Shown here: positions 34,906 to 46,790 of the stretch, in pieces
Position numbering within the stretch: the stretch's first letter is position 1
How the letters are laid out: every line of letters begins with the position of its first letter
From: Siphonodentalium dalli
Lineage: Eukaryota > Mollusca > Scaphopoda > Gadilida > Siphonodentaliidae
NCBI GenBank assembly: GCA_032622095.1
Contig: CP136064.1
Location: 212,180,205 to 212,244,204, forward strand
Direction of reading: 5' to 3'
Length of the DNA stretch: 64,000 nt
Position numbers and translations under genes: made by a program
The notes under the pieces: generated by a model
Told to the model about the DNA's origin: nothing
Seen by the model: the letters and a program-made list of their open reading frames with translations, nothing else
The model's database searches: none

Positions 34906-35604
34906 TTCAAACTTTCAAACGCCATTACGTGACGTATGGATTAGCTCCAAGTACGACTCAGTATGATCTAATTCTTTGCGAGGAGTGCTATTGATAATGG
35001 CCTGGATAATTTGCGACTAAGCGTATGACATTTGTCGCCCATTGAATAATTTCTGACCAAAAAAATATTATTATGTACTTGTTCTTGTGCGTGAAAATGT
35101 TCATTTAGTATCCAGGCGCTTTGCCAACTGGATGAATGTAGCATTATACTAACATCGCCGAAAAAATTAAACAAATCGACCGTGCCACTCCATAGAAAAC
35201 ATCGTCAGAACTACGCTCAATTGTAAATGTTTACTACTCGATTCGGGACGCATCTATCGGCGATAAACTAACGAAAATGATTTCACCGTCGAGAGTCACT
35301 CCATTGAATTAATGTATAAGAATGATGGTGTGTATTGTCAATTTGGATATCATATTTGTAAACATTACTACTTTGAACAAGATTATTCTCCATTAATGTT
35401 TTATCACCCTATCGGAGTGTTTCACATCACTTTAATGTTTATCCGACGATAACCTGGGAGATTAAAACAAATCCAAACTCAAATTTATATGCAGTGGTTT
35501 GCTATTTTGCCATCAGCTAGTATTGCAATATTTAAATCCACCACCAAAACCGCACATGTAATTTTGGCTGGAATGTTACTGACTGATGGTTTTATAGTAG
35601 TTAA
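34906..35604. other. Non-coding; nothing recognised
   Basis: No splice-bounded coding segment or repeat that I can match within the window. Confidence 0.4.
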
Positions 35605-36073
35605 AGGTACTCAACCCGTAAAGAGGGTCCCCATCTCAACAGATTCCAACAACAACAATCCGATCAGAGGGTCCTATATTACTATTTCTTTGGCTTTGGG
35701 GGTAAAAAATATTTGATTCGAGTCGAGGAACCCATCAAACAAAGCTCAGAGTTATTAGATATTGATTTTTCAAATTTGTTATGTTCTCGAGATGAGTACC
35801 AATAACTGCCGTAATCTGCTCTGGATGTGTACTCCAAATCTATTCAAACAGACAAGGATGAATAACTCTAAAATCAAGTGGTAATTTTAACGGAATTTTG
35901 ACTGAGTTCTGGGCCAGATAGTATTCCCGATAATGAAAAATAATAGATTTCTAAAATCGATATCTAACAAATCTGAGCTTTGATGGGTGACTTCCTCGAC
36001 TCGAATCAAATATTTTTGACCCCCGAAGCCATTGAAATAGTAATTGAGAGGAGTTTTATCGGGTTGAGTACCT
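35605..36073. mobile_element. TTAA MITE, AGGTACTC family (copy 4, full-length 469 bp)
   Basis: TTAA at 35601-35604 and 36074-36077; ends AGGTACTCAACCCGTAAAGA and ...ATCGGGTTGAGTACCT. It is nearly identical to the copies at 43467-46722 and 48785-49212, forming a young subfamily with CCCCATCTCAACAGATTCCA. Confidence 0.92.
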
Positions 36074-36077
36074 TTAA

Positions 36078-37075
36078 CCCATAGGGGACGATAACTACTA
36101 ATTGATAGTTTACAAAATACAATTTGGTGTTGATTTTTTGCAATATATGGTCTCAGTTGTGATATAACGAATTTACGACTTCCAAGTGGCTGTGGTAAAC
36201 AAAAAATACGATCCAAGTCGTATCAAATACGCATTAATCTGAATAGTCCAGAATCGTTGATGTTGAAAAACAGACTTCAGCTACATATAAAGAATCCATC
36301 GCATTCCGGGAAGAATCTGTAACACATTATGGCTACCAAATGCTGATGAGTGAGACTCACGTTATTTTATTATTTTGTGGCGCATTTTGTGACACTAGAC
36401 ACAAATGACGATATATACAGCTTCGGACACTTCATATTTGATAATTGTTTTAAGATGGGGTCCAAAATGGCCACAAACATCGAAGATTTTCAAACTTACC
36501 GACACAAATTTAACTGGGTTCGTCATATCGGGATGAGGAATTGTTCATTAAGAAATGCATTCACTGGTGCTCCTCAACAAACTAATATCTTGTCTCAACT
36601 CATGTATTGTGATGAGTAATTAATTGACGAAAATGCCCAATAACTGTGCTCGTTCTCATGGTAGCCATTTAAGTCAAAATTGGCACTACTTCTGTTATAC
36701 CATGCAGATATCCTCACATTTCATACACCAGTACATCCTGACATGTCGGCAGCCAAATAACAACAATTCGCATGAATCATTGTAGCCAATTGCAAGTCGC
36801 AGTAGTTCCATAACTGCATTTTGATAGGGGTGAAGTGTCATCGATGCGTTGTTGATGTGTAGGACTTATGGGCCCCTCACGCAGCGACCACCGATGGCCA
36901 TTATGGAAAACCAATCCCATATAAGCCCATTCATCCATATATCTCAAGCAGACAAGCAGAACTCCCATGGCTTGATTATTACGCCACAAGGTGGTGTAAG
37001 TTGTTTTTCAGTTTTTGATAATCTGTGGAGCAGTGAGCGAATACATTGTGGGAGAATATGTTTTTGTATCTTGCT
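36078..37075. other. Non-coding; nothing recognised
   Basis: Open frames here overlap on both strands and resemble no protein family. A short AAATGGCCACAAACAT segment near 36466 recalls the R1 repeats but is too short to assign. Confidence 0.4.
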
Positions 37076-37250
37076 CAATCGTACCGATAGAATCACGTAA
37101 ATGCTGAAATTGTAAAGTTAACGCCACCGTAAATAATATGTTCTTGAAAATATAACTCAAACATACCGATAGAGTCAGGACAGGCTGAAATTGTAAACTT
37201 AAAGTCACCGGTGTAATAATATGTTCTTGAAAATATAAAAAATCTGATAG
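37076..37250. repeat. Two diverged ~90-bp tandem repeats
   Basis: TACCGATAGA(A/G)TCA...GCTGAAATTGTAAA(G/C)TTAA...ATAATATGTTCTTGAAAATATAA occurs at 37082-37160 and 37172-37240. Confidence 0.75.
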
Positions 37251-37865
37251 CCTGAAAATAATGTATAACCCATTGGGAACCCCTGGTGTAGTGAAGTGAA
37301 TTATGGGTAATTTTAATTGGAGCGCGCATGTCTGTTCTGTTGGAGACTTGGATTAACCGCCATCTTTTATTTTCTGGTCATCATGTCAAAATTGTATCGT
37401 ATACACAATGTGTTTGTACCGATGGATGTATCGCGACTCGACTCGTTTTCGTGGACATATAGGGCCTATATAACCTATGATCACGAAAACGAACAGAATC
37501 GCGATATTTGATAGAATTCCAGGAATTGTGCATTCACTTCCAATAGTATAGATTCACTGCAATCTGCCGCGGAATTCCCAAAATTGTAGGCTACTTTCAT
37601 TTTCAATAGGATTTTCCACTTTCACTTTTCACTTTTACCACGCAAAGCGACCTTAGTTGACACATATATATGGCACAATGGCATGACAAATAGTTTATGT
37701 AGAATGCTTCTTTCGTTTAATTAAAGCTCACCTCGTTAAAACGCATGTCAATCGTATTTGTTTACAAATTGCATTGGGTGCGACGATTTGCAGTAGGTCC
37801 CAATTTGTGGAGGTCACTTTGCGGAAGTCCCCGAATTCGCGGAGATCCCCTAAAATGGGCGATAT

Positions 37866-38000
37866 ATATAAGGATTAACTGTCATGTGGACTGTTTTTAT
37901 GGAGATGTAACCGTGAGGTAAGTGGACATACAAGTTATGACCACTTACCTCACGGTTACATCTCCATAAAAATAGTCCACATGACAGTTAATCCTCATAT
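37866..38000. repeat. Near-perfect 60-bp-arm hairpin
   Basis: Arms 37866-37925 and 37941-38000 pair at 58 of 60 positions around a 15-base loop. The arms include GTAACCGTGAGGTAAGTGG and its mirror. No flanking duplication is evident. A foldback element or an inverted duplication is likely; if transcribed it would give a long double-stranded stem. Confidence 0.9.
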
Positions 38001-39388
38001 TTATATACATTTAGCGAAAAAGCCACTTTTGTAAATGTAGTTAAATCGAAAAGTGTATCGTGACAAGAACAGCCCAAAATACCCAATAGCACCCTTGGCA
38101 AAAGTTAATAGGAACAATTTCTCTTCATATTGAAACCCGATGATGCATTAAGTCAATCCTGCGCGAGTCCAAATGCGCCCAAAACATTACGCATTCGTCT
38201 TTCCAAACCCAATGACGTATCGATGGTGTTATGAGCTTGGTGTTATGAGGCGTTGCGCATTCACCGAGAAATAACTGCAACTAGCCACGTGGGCGCCGAC
38301 CAATCAGAATGCTGGATTTATTGATGACAACACTTAGTGTGTAAATATATAGATTTTAATGAGGGAACGGGTGCGTATGTGTCAAGTGATACGCATCTTA
38401 AACAAATAACGACGCGATCATCATAATAGAGGTCTGTTCTAGCAATTATATATGCGCCGAGTTCACTTGGTGCAAATCAAACGGCGATAAATATTCTCGT
38501 GTGCCAGAAGGACTCCTTAAAGTTGTGAATAAGATCAAAATTTATTAGATGTTATTTGACAAGTCATTAGTTAGCGCCTATATTAACGCTCACTAATGAA
38601 TAATATTTTATATTATAATTATATTATAATTTATATTTATGGCTAATAATATGAACTTAGTGGCGTTACCATTTCTGACTATGGTTTTCTTGTTATATAT
38701 TAGCGCCGGTGGGCGGACCGGGTCACCCGGGGCGATCCGATACACTGTGCACATGTCAAAAGTTTCAGTATTTAATAGGATTTTTAGGAAATGTTTTTAC
38801 TCTATTTAGCTGTTATGGTTGTGCCCAGCTTGTGGGTATATATTCTATTGAACTCATTTGGATTTGTTACCAATACGAATATTATAATAGTAGCATGGCG
38901 TTGATCTATGCGACGAACCCGACGGGCATGAAAGCGACAATGAGAGTGGACTGGTCGATCATGATTACGCCTGAATCTTGCTACATCATTGGTTATATAT
39001 TCGTTCTTATGCACGCGCATCTGGGTGTTGACCATCCCCGCTCTGCATCCAGGGGATAACATTATTTACATGACACTCAAACAGGCAACAGGTAAAGGAC
39101 ATACTTTAGGGACAACTCATACTGCTATGCCTAGTGTTGTCATATAACCATAAACATGTATATCGTGCATTATAGACGGGCTGTGGTTATATATGCCACA
39201 CAACTTAGGGCTATATATGGAGCCCAAGTTGCATAGGGTTATAAGGACGTGGCATTCCAGAATGGGTGTGAGTTATTTTGCCAAGTAATTGCCTGATAGT
39301 TTGCACGAAAAACATGTTGCTTCCAGAAGTCTTCATCACGGACTAGTGAGTCATAATTTGAGTATAATGTTCGGCATATATGTGAAAA
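38001..39388. other. Non-coding; nothing recognised
   Basis: It holds the second copy of GGTGCAAATCAAACG(G/A)CGATAAATATTC (near 38472). The region from 38.7 to 39.06 kb is open on both strands, but neither translation resembles a known protein. Confidence 0.4.
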
Positions 39389-39980
39389 TCAACTTTTTAC
39401 CAAATTTGGTTGCCATTTTGGATGCCATCTTGAGCAATTTGGTCTATAAACACCGTAGTGTGACATATTTAAGATAGACCAAAACAATAAAGACCTTTCA
39501 TACCAAAGATTGTTACATTTCACTTGAAAAAATGGTCCAAACCTGGTAAGTGAATTTTTGCGTTTGCAGGACACGCTAGGGCAATTAATATCTACAATTT
39601 TCCGTATGTTGGCGGCCATTTTAGCAGCCATTTTGAGCCAAGGTAACAATTTTGGTTCCAATGAATTGGAATATTCATAGGTAATGATATTCCCCACTTA
39701 CATTAAACAGTTCTGTTCATTTCTTGTTGAAATATGACTAGAATCCCAATTGTGATTTTTTTGGTGAAATTTTACACCGCGTTCAGTAAAATCGAATATT
39801 TAAGGTATCGGAAGGGGCTAGGACCCCAATAACTGTATATTTCATTGCTCCAATGGTCAGTTGAAAAACACAAAATAAAGTCACATCTCTCAACCAGTTC
39901 CAAACAGCATAAACTGATTTAGAAGATATTAGTGAAAAAACCTCACATTTTCAACTTCCCGCTGCCATTTTGAATGGGGA
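39389..39980 (+). repeat. Dispersed repeat family R1 (copy 2)
   Basis: It starts CAAATTTGGTTGCCATTTTGG, continues GATGCCATCTTGAGCAATTTGG, AACACCGTAGTGTGACA, GGCGGCCATTTT, then TGACTAGAATCCCAATTG, CCAGTTCCAAACAGCAT, and ends near GCTGCCATTTTGAATGGGG. Copies at 15350, 50429 and 53987 share the second half; the 53987 copy shares the whole. Confidence 0.8.
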
Positions 39981-40240
39981 GTTTCCGAAAGCGCCATTAG
40001 GAAGTGGCCCTAATAGTATTCCATACTTAATTGTAACCACACCAGATAATTTTTTTATTCTTTCAAAATGTCTAGATAGAATTCGTCATTTTTGTGGTCG
40101 AAAACAATTAACTTGGTTATCGCAGTTAAAAAATATTACCGTGGCAAGATTACCAGCGGATACCACATGTCAACAGGGACCACATGCTCTAATTAATTAT
40201 CAGGTTTAACATGTTTATAACTGGATACAGTTCATTTTAA

Positions 40241-40646
40241 AGGTACTCAATCCGATTCGATGGTCCCCATATAATCAGATTCCAACAACAACAACATTTT
40301 TAGAAATGCCGCTTCAGTTGCCCAAAATAATGCTAACCACTTTCAACTATAGTAGAAAATTGCCCAAAAACGTGTGATTTATCAACATATTGTTCGACAA
40401 AATTGGCATTATTATCAACAGTTATCCATCTTCATCTACAATTTGGTCCGAACCCGTTGGCTGATCGACTGTTTACTGGGCCACTATTAATTCTTGATCG
40501 TGAAAAATAGTTTGTTTCAAAAATATATCGATATCTAATAACTCTGAGCTTTGACAGGTGGGTTCCTCGACTCGAATCAAATATTTGTTACCCCCCCCCC
40601 CCCAAATAAATAGTAATTGAGGGGCGATTAATCGGATTATGCATCT
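40241..40646. mobile_element. TTAA MITE, AGGTACTC family (copy 5)
   Basis: TTAA at 40237-40240 and 40647-40650. The left end AGGTACTCAATCCGATTCGA is good; the right end is worn (AATCGGATTATGCATCT). A run of 14 C replaces the usual CCCCCGAAGCC. Confidence 0.82.
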
Positions 40647-40650
40647 TTAA

Positions 40651-41039
40651 ACTAAAATGCAGTTTAAAATATGGGTTTAGTTTATAGAATTTGTGCAGTT
40701 GCACACTTTATTACTGCCTAATTTAATCATTTGCAGCCTCTCGTTGCAAATATAGGCATCTTAGTACATGTACATGTGTATAGTTCTTTAGTGCAACTTG
40801 GCTTTTTGGATGAAAACTAAAAATGAATACGTCCATACAATGGGGACAATTTGATTGACATTTAAAGCAGACATATAGCTTGGACTAATTCATAGTGTCA
40901 CAGAACCATTACTTCAATCATATTTATGATGATTGAATGACAGTGCGTTAGTCCGAGTGTTCGTTACTAGTAGTCCGATTGGTTCGATTGTCAAGAAGTT
41001 CGATAGTTTGATGGTTCAATAGTCCAAAGGTTTGATGGT
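40651..41039. other. Non-coding; nothing recognised
   Basis: AT-rich sequence without recognised features. Confidence 0.35.
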
Positions 41040-41588
41040 ACCCTTTTTTTAAATATATTTTATTTGTATATCGATATAATACAAAAGGGATTGGGGACAA
41101 GTTACAAAAACTTACTTAGCCCCTCTCCGTGTTTACAATAATTTTGTTCATACAAAATGGCGAAGAAAAGAGTCAAAATCATATATAAGTTAAACATATT
41201 TACGTTTACAATGAGTGGGTTTGGGGTTTGGGGTGCTAGATGCCAACACCGATTTCGCGACTAATTTGTTTTTTGTATTCTGAAATGCGTTTGATCTATC
41301 CGACTTCGAATCGTTTTGTCGCAGTTATTTTTCGATGGACTATTTTGAAGAGACTTTTGTTTCTTCTATTTGAGGTATCGGGAATTCAGAAAAGTAAATC
41401 GCTGATATGTGTAATTTTCAGTACCTAATATGGGACACGCCCAGATGCAGTGGTAAGTATCTTCGCATGGATTTCCACAATGACATTGGGGGCTGTCAGA
41501 GATGTATTTTTGAAACATATCAGAACGTAGGCTATACTGCATCTGTTCCGCAACTTGGCATGGGTAACGTTAAGCGTTCTACGACCTG
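41040..41588 (-). pseudogene. LINE 3' end: ORF2 C-terminal Cys/His region and 3' UTR
   Basis: On the minus strand near 41560-41440 one frame reads LRSDMFQKYISDSPQCHCG, then CEDTYHCIWACPILG, the same Cys/His region as CPCGGFDIESAYHFLLKCPLY in the LINE at 8408. Stops follow, so it is broken. The 41045-41245 part matches the 3' UTR of the fragment at 32925-33250 (GCCCCTCTCCG, GGGATTGGGGACAAGTTAC, TTTTATTTGTA). Confidence 0.72.
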
Positions 41589-42240
41589 TGTAACCTAGTA
41601 TTTTTACCCAGGTGTAACCCTAGTGCAACCACCCTGGTAAACCCTGGTGCTCCAACACCACGGTTATCAGGGTGGGTGCACCTGTGATACATCTCGGTGA
41701 TATACTGGGGTACACCAGGGTAAAAATAATCGAGTGGTACCTGCTTAAAACACCCGGGGTATACCCTGGTAGAAACAATGGGGGGAAATCCGTCAAAAAT
41801 ACCAAGGTATACCTGGGTGGAAACACTGAGATGGACCTGGGTAAGAAAAACACCAAGGTACACATAGGTAAGGAAACACCCAGGTACACCGGGGGTAAGA
41901 AACTACCAAGGTACACATGCGTGGGAAACATCAAGATACACCTGGGTAGGGAACACCTGGGTAGGAAACACCTGGGTGAATAACATCATGGTACACCTGA
42001 GTGAGAAACACCCAGGTAGGAAACACCCGGGTACACCTGGTGTGGTCATCTGTGTAATTACACCCAGGTTTATCCACACCAGGGTTTTTGTCTCGATCCA
42101 GCTGGTTAATCCTGGTAAAACTGGGGTTTCTGGGGGACTTGATGGTCGGTGGATGTCTTGGTAGGTAGATGGACACCGGGGTTTTGGCCCAAAAAAACGG
42201 GTGAAACCTGGGTCGATTTACCAGGGTGGATTTTTATATG
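41589..42240. repeat. CACCTGGGTA-type degenerate minisatellite
   Basis: Short modules such as AGGAAACACC(T/C)GGGTA, CC(A/T)GGTGTACAC and their variants fill this segment in both orientations with irregular spacing. Long frames open on both strands are by-products of the repeat and not genes. Confidence 0.85.
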
Positions 42241-43100
42241 GGCTAATTTCGCCCTCCGGGTGCATTATAAGCTCGTGATTCTTAGTACTCAATGGACGTA
42301 TGGGCATTTTATTTATAGAAATGGGAATTTTTATGCAACAATGAGATGGGAGGAGATGGCCGTCTTTGTGGTTCTGTATACCCCCCCCCCCAAACTGGGT
42401 TTCATTGACATATTAACCCTGACGCCCCACAGCGATCGACACCCTGACCCTGGGCTCCCCGTGTTATTTCCTTTAAATTAGACAGTTGCTTGTCGCATTA
42501 TGTTGGTTATGTTTAAATTGTGGCACAGGTCTGAAACTTTACATGTTTATCCCACATGGATCACTGATCATTATAAGATCGAGATACTTTGTCCCTCGGC
42601 AACTCCATGGTAACGGTTGCTAGGCAACTACCAGGAATTGACTGGATAATGCAAATATAGCTTTTAGCGGCGTAATTCAATTCCAGTGGTCGCGTTTTTT
42701 ATGTAAGTAATAACATAATGTGAAAAATTGAGATATACCCAACCAGAGGAGTGAATTTAATGTCTTATTTAAGGGTAGCAACGGTTGCTAAGCAAATAAC
42801 ACAAATGATCGAATGACACCATTGCACTAACCAATTAAGTGGTATATTTGCCTTAATTTAGACAGAGTCTGCTAGCATGTTGTTGATTGACCATGTTCAA
42901 GGCGGGGGGGGGGGGGCTCCTGACTGAAACTTTGCAGGAATTATGCATGCAGGGACCGCTGGTCATAATATCGGGAGACTTTGCCACTTCATCTCGCCTT
43001 AGCAATGGTTACTATGCAACTACTCAGAATTGGAAAGAAAATGGAATTATAGCTCATATATGCCAGGTAAATAGCGCCACATGTCGCTTAAAACGCATGT
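42241..43100 (+). repeat. ~400-bp satellite-type unit (S1), copy A
   Basis: From about 42410 (GATCGACACCCTGACCCTGGGCTCCC) the sequence matches the array at 57950-58830: GGTAACGGTTGCTAGGCAAC, GGGTAGCAACGGTTGCTAAG, CAAATGATCGAATGACACCATT, then TTAGACA and ATGTTCAA of the next unit, broken by a G run at 42903. No coding. Confidence 0.75.
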
Positions 43101-43466
43101 TTTTTTTCCCGTATTAAAAAAATAAGTTCCACATTAGTACATTAATTTTGCCAGTGTTCCATGATTGGGTGTACGAGAGAGACCAGAAACTTTGATAGTC
43201 AGGTGCCACCTTGATCTCAACGAGATCGTCCCCTTATCTATTCATTCACGAGATGGTATACATCTGAAAACTAAAACAAAAATTACCTTAAACTCATAGC
43301 AGTGCCTGCGGCCAGAAATTTAGACGCCATCCTCGCCGCACTAAACATCACGTTTAAAACATGCTGTATATACTGAGCGAAAAACTAACAATTTTAATCT
43401 TGGTGCATATGCATGATTATAACACTACAGATTACAAATCACATTTTGGTAGACGTGTCTGTTTAA
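43101..43466. other. Non-coding; nothing recognised
   Basis: No supportable feature between the S1 unit and the MITE. Confidence 0.35.
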
Positions 43467-43553
43467 AGGTACTCAATCCGAACAGAGGGTCCCCATCTCA
43501 ACAGATTCCAACAACAACAATCCGATCAGAGGGTCCTATATTACTATTTGGGG

Positions 43554-46332
43554 CAGGGGGGGGGGGGTCGGAAAAAAGTGACATGACATTAGGCTGAAAA
43601 AACTTTTTTCCGGCTCTTGGGTACCCACCACCCCCCCTATTTGAAGGAAAAAATATTTTTTCCAATTTCATGCGGGGTACCCACCCCCTTTTTACCTCCA
43701 AATCTGTAATATCACACCATTTAAGCTAGTCCAAGTCTTCTCGTACTAAAACCGGCTAAGATATTGGGATGGAGGTGCCGGTCTTTAGTCCGAGTTCCAG
43801 GCCCATGCATTCTTATGACACGACTTAAGCGTTAGTGACCCGCTCAAATAAAACCACAATTATATGAAATAAAATATCACAATTGCGACAATAAACGGAT
43901 ATTTTCCGCAGAAGACATGCTATTTTATCTGAAACCCACATCAGTTGTGAATTTAAAACGGTAATTTAATGCGAAAAGAGACATTTACCTCAATGTTTAC
44001 AATTTTTTAAAAGTATGCGAACTCGGTTGACCTCGCGAACTGTGTTCGGCATTTTCCGTTGAAAATATTCCGTAGATTTTGGACAACAACGCAAATTACG
44101 ATGAATTCTCCATTGTAATCGTAATTATGTGTGTCAATAAATAAAATAATAAATAGATTAATTAAACATTGGAGATATAAATGTAATACACTAAATAAAT
44201 GAACCTTAAGTTTGAAAAGTCCCACTAAAACGGAAGAACTATATTTCGAAACTGTGTGATTCGGTTCTCCGATTATTTTATCAACACATATGTCAAAATG
44301 CGCATCACACGCATGGCAACTTGGCAAGTCAGACACAAGAGTCCTAATTTGCTCCAATTTTGACAAGTTGCTTGCGAAAATTGTCAACAAAACTACCGTT
44401 CTGATCCTCCATTATGTCATTAAGTTTTTAGTGCGGGAATTGTTCTGAAAGCACATAGAAAACTGGACTTTCGGGCGATCGGTTTTCGCCATTTTTGTTC
44501 GGAAAACTCGCGCTATATATAGAAACGGAAAGTAGAATTCCCAGAACAAACAGCGGATTATGCCGAACTTATTCGGACCACTTCGGCTTTCGGTTAAAAC
44601 GTAAACAAACAGAGAAACAAATCGATGTTTGTGTCAATCAACCGGAATATTCTATGTGTAATTTAACATTAAAGTTAGATTATTATACACCATTATGACC
44701 ATAAGATGTAAGCCTTTCCGATGTATATAGCATCATGTATTGATTTGCTAGGTAAATCGAGTAAAATACACCACAAATTCCCGCCACAGATCGTGGGCGT
44801 AAGTCGTGTCATAGGATTGGTATACAAGCGGTCTTGGACTAAAGACCGGCACCTCCATCCCAATATCTTAGCCGGTTTTAGTACGAGAAGACTTGGACTA
44901 CATTTAAGCTTGATGGTCAGTATTACAGTTACCATATTTCCATTTCTGGTTCTTCTAAGTCATTCCAACTTTTGTAACAACACGAAACAGGTTCCAAAAA
45001 AATACCTGGAAAAACCCAAAATAACACACAGAATACATATGCTGATCAGTAAATTATTGATTGATTCTTCCCCAAATATTGTCTAAGGTAGCTCATAATG
45101 CTCATTATACATGTAAACAAATATAAGAGCATTAGTGTACCTTCTTTTCATCACAGAAAGTGTAACTTTAGATGTGTCCCATAGTATCACATGAATTTAT
45201 GTCAATTATGATTTTTGAAAAAATTATTAGGGCAACACCACCTGGCAATTAACTCTCCAACAATACAGGTATTCAGCTGAAATCCACTATGTATCACAAA
45301 ACTAATTTTCATTTCCATGAGCTGAGTTCTTGGGCTAGGTACTGTGCTAAGGCCAGACCCAGGTCAAGCATTCATACAAATACATGTACTGCGTGTAAAT
45401 AGAAACTTGAAAATAAGACGGTCATATGCAGTCTGCAGAATAAGCTCCAAGGAGGGTGAGTTTTGTGATGCTACCCAGCAGAGTGGGCTATAGCATTACC
45501 AAATTCACCATATGTGACCCTCATATGTAGCTAGTTCTCCATGGTTGGTCGAGACCAAAATAGAATGAGGTCGTTAGAGGTTGAATTTGTTGATGCTATG
45601 CCGGGTAGTATCGCCAAATTCGCCCTCTGCAGACTTCGATAATTTTGCTGATGACCAGCACATTATTTTTAGACTTGCATATTATATTAAGTTATATTAT
45701 ATTTTCTTTCCCTTCTTTTCACTCATCTGTTCTGATTTTGTTTATTCCACTTAGCAGCCTTCTCCATATCTACACATTCAAGGTCTATGTATGCTCGCCC
45801 AATCTTTTATCTGGGTCCCACCATCTCAAGATTATTATCTCAGTGATATGCGTTGTTGCAGTCTACAGTCCCATGCCAAGTTCCGATACAATTTTGACTG
45901 AGTCATCTGGTCTGATCAGGTATAATGAGTAAATATTAATGAGATAAATGAATAGCTTTTTTCATTTTATTTATATTAAAGTTTATTCATGTGCTACATA
46001 ACTGTCCATTTCCATCTGGAACCAGTAGCATTGGTACATGGCAATGTGATCGGATGTAAAAGGCGAATTCCTGAGAGTTGGTTCGTAATCTGGATTTCTG
46101 AGAAGCATCATGCCCACATCCACACTAACTACCCCCCTAAGCACTGCCCTAAGTGTCATACACACCTTAACAATGATGCTGAACACTTTGATGCATTTAT
46201 ATTGAAGAAATGTTGTAAGAGGAAAAAATTGCGACCACTCAGGAAAAAAGTGACTTTTTCGCAGCTGAACCACCCACCACCCCGGCCTAGTGTATGGAAA
46301 AAAGTGGATGACCCCCCCCCCCCCCCCCCCTG
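43554..46332. mobile_element. hAT-like insertion inside the MITE, CAGGGG ends
   Basis: It begins CAGGGGGGGGGGGGTC and ends with the mirrored GACCCCCC...CCTG. TTTGGGG flanks both sides (43547-43553, 46333-46339), fitting a 7-8-bp target duplication of hAT type. Within it, 43719-43795 and 44832-44905 are ~70-bp inverted repeats (GGACTAAAGACCGGCACCTC...CCGGTTTTAGTACGAGAAG). A hairpin of the GCAGAATGAGG family lies at 45425-45640. No transposase is seen. Confidence 0.65.
45842..46235 (+). other. Possible exons of an unknown Cys/His-rich protein inside the insertion
   Basis: A 121-codon frame from 45989 begins MCYITVHFHLEPVALVHG and continues IPESWFVIWISEKHHAH and KHCPKCHTHLNNDAEHFD before running into the C-rich transposon end. 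It is preceded by a possible acceptor (ATATTAAAG, 45979), and 45842-45919 is bounded by CTCAG and GTATAA. KxCPKCH with downstream His could bind zinc. I do not recognise the protein; it may be a captured gene piece or chance. Confidence 0.2.
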
Positions 46333-46790
46333 TTTGGGGGTAAAAAATATTTGATTCGAGTCGAGGAACCCATCAAACAAAGCTCAGAGTTATTAGATAT
46401 TGATTTTTGAAATTTGTTATGTTCTCGAGATGAGTACTAATAATTGCCGTAAATTTCGTATCCTGCTCGAGATTTGTACACCAAAACTCTATTCAAACAG
46501 ACAAGGATGGATAACTCTAAAATCAAGTGGTAATAATAACGCAATTTTGCCTGAGATCTGGGCCAGAAAGTATTCCCGATAATGAAAAATAATAGATTTC
46601 TAAAATCGATATCTAACAAATCTGAGCTTTGATGGGTGACTTCCTCGACTCGAATCAAATATTTTTGACCCCCGAAGCCATTGAAATAGTAATTGAGAGG
46701 AGTTTTATCGGATTGAGTACCTTTAATTATCATATGGGGGACTGTATATAGTTATATTACAATACCTCACATTACAATATACAGCATACA

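Larger units (their letters stand above)
43467..46722. mobile_element. TTAA MITE, AGGTACTC family (copy 6), split by a nested element
   Basis: TTAA at 43463-43466 and 46723-46726. The left 87 bp (AGGTACTCAATCCGAACAGA...TTACTATTTGGGG) and the right ~390 bp (TTTGGGGGTAAAAAATATTTG...GATTGAGTACCT) are the two parts of one MITE like that at 35605. The 2.78 kb between them is a later insertion. Confidence 0.88.

Noticed and set aside
41579-42176. Several overlapping frames on both strands
   Set aside because: By-products of the CACCTGGGTA minisatellite.
46437-46733. 98-codon minus frame (GTQSDKTPLNYYFNGFGGQKY), also at 35887-36216 and 49026-49212
   Set aside because: It recurs only because the TTAA MITE copies happen to be open in that frame; not a gene.
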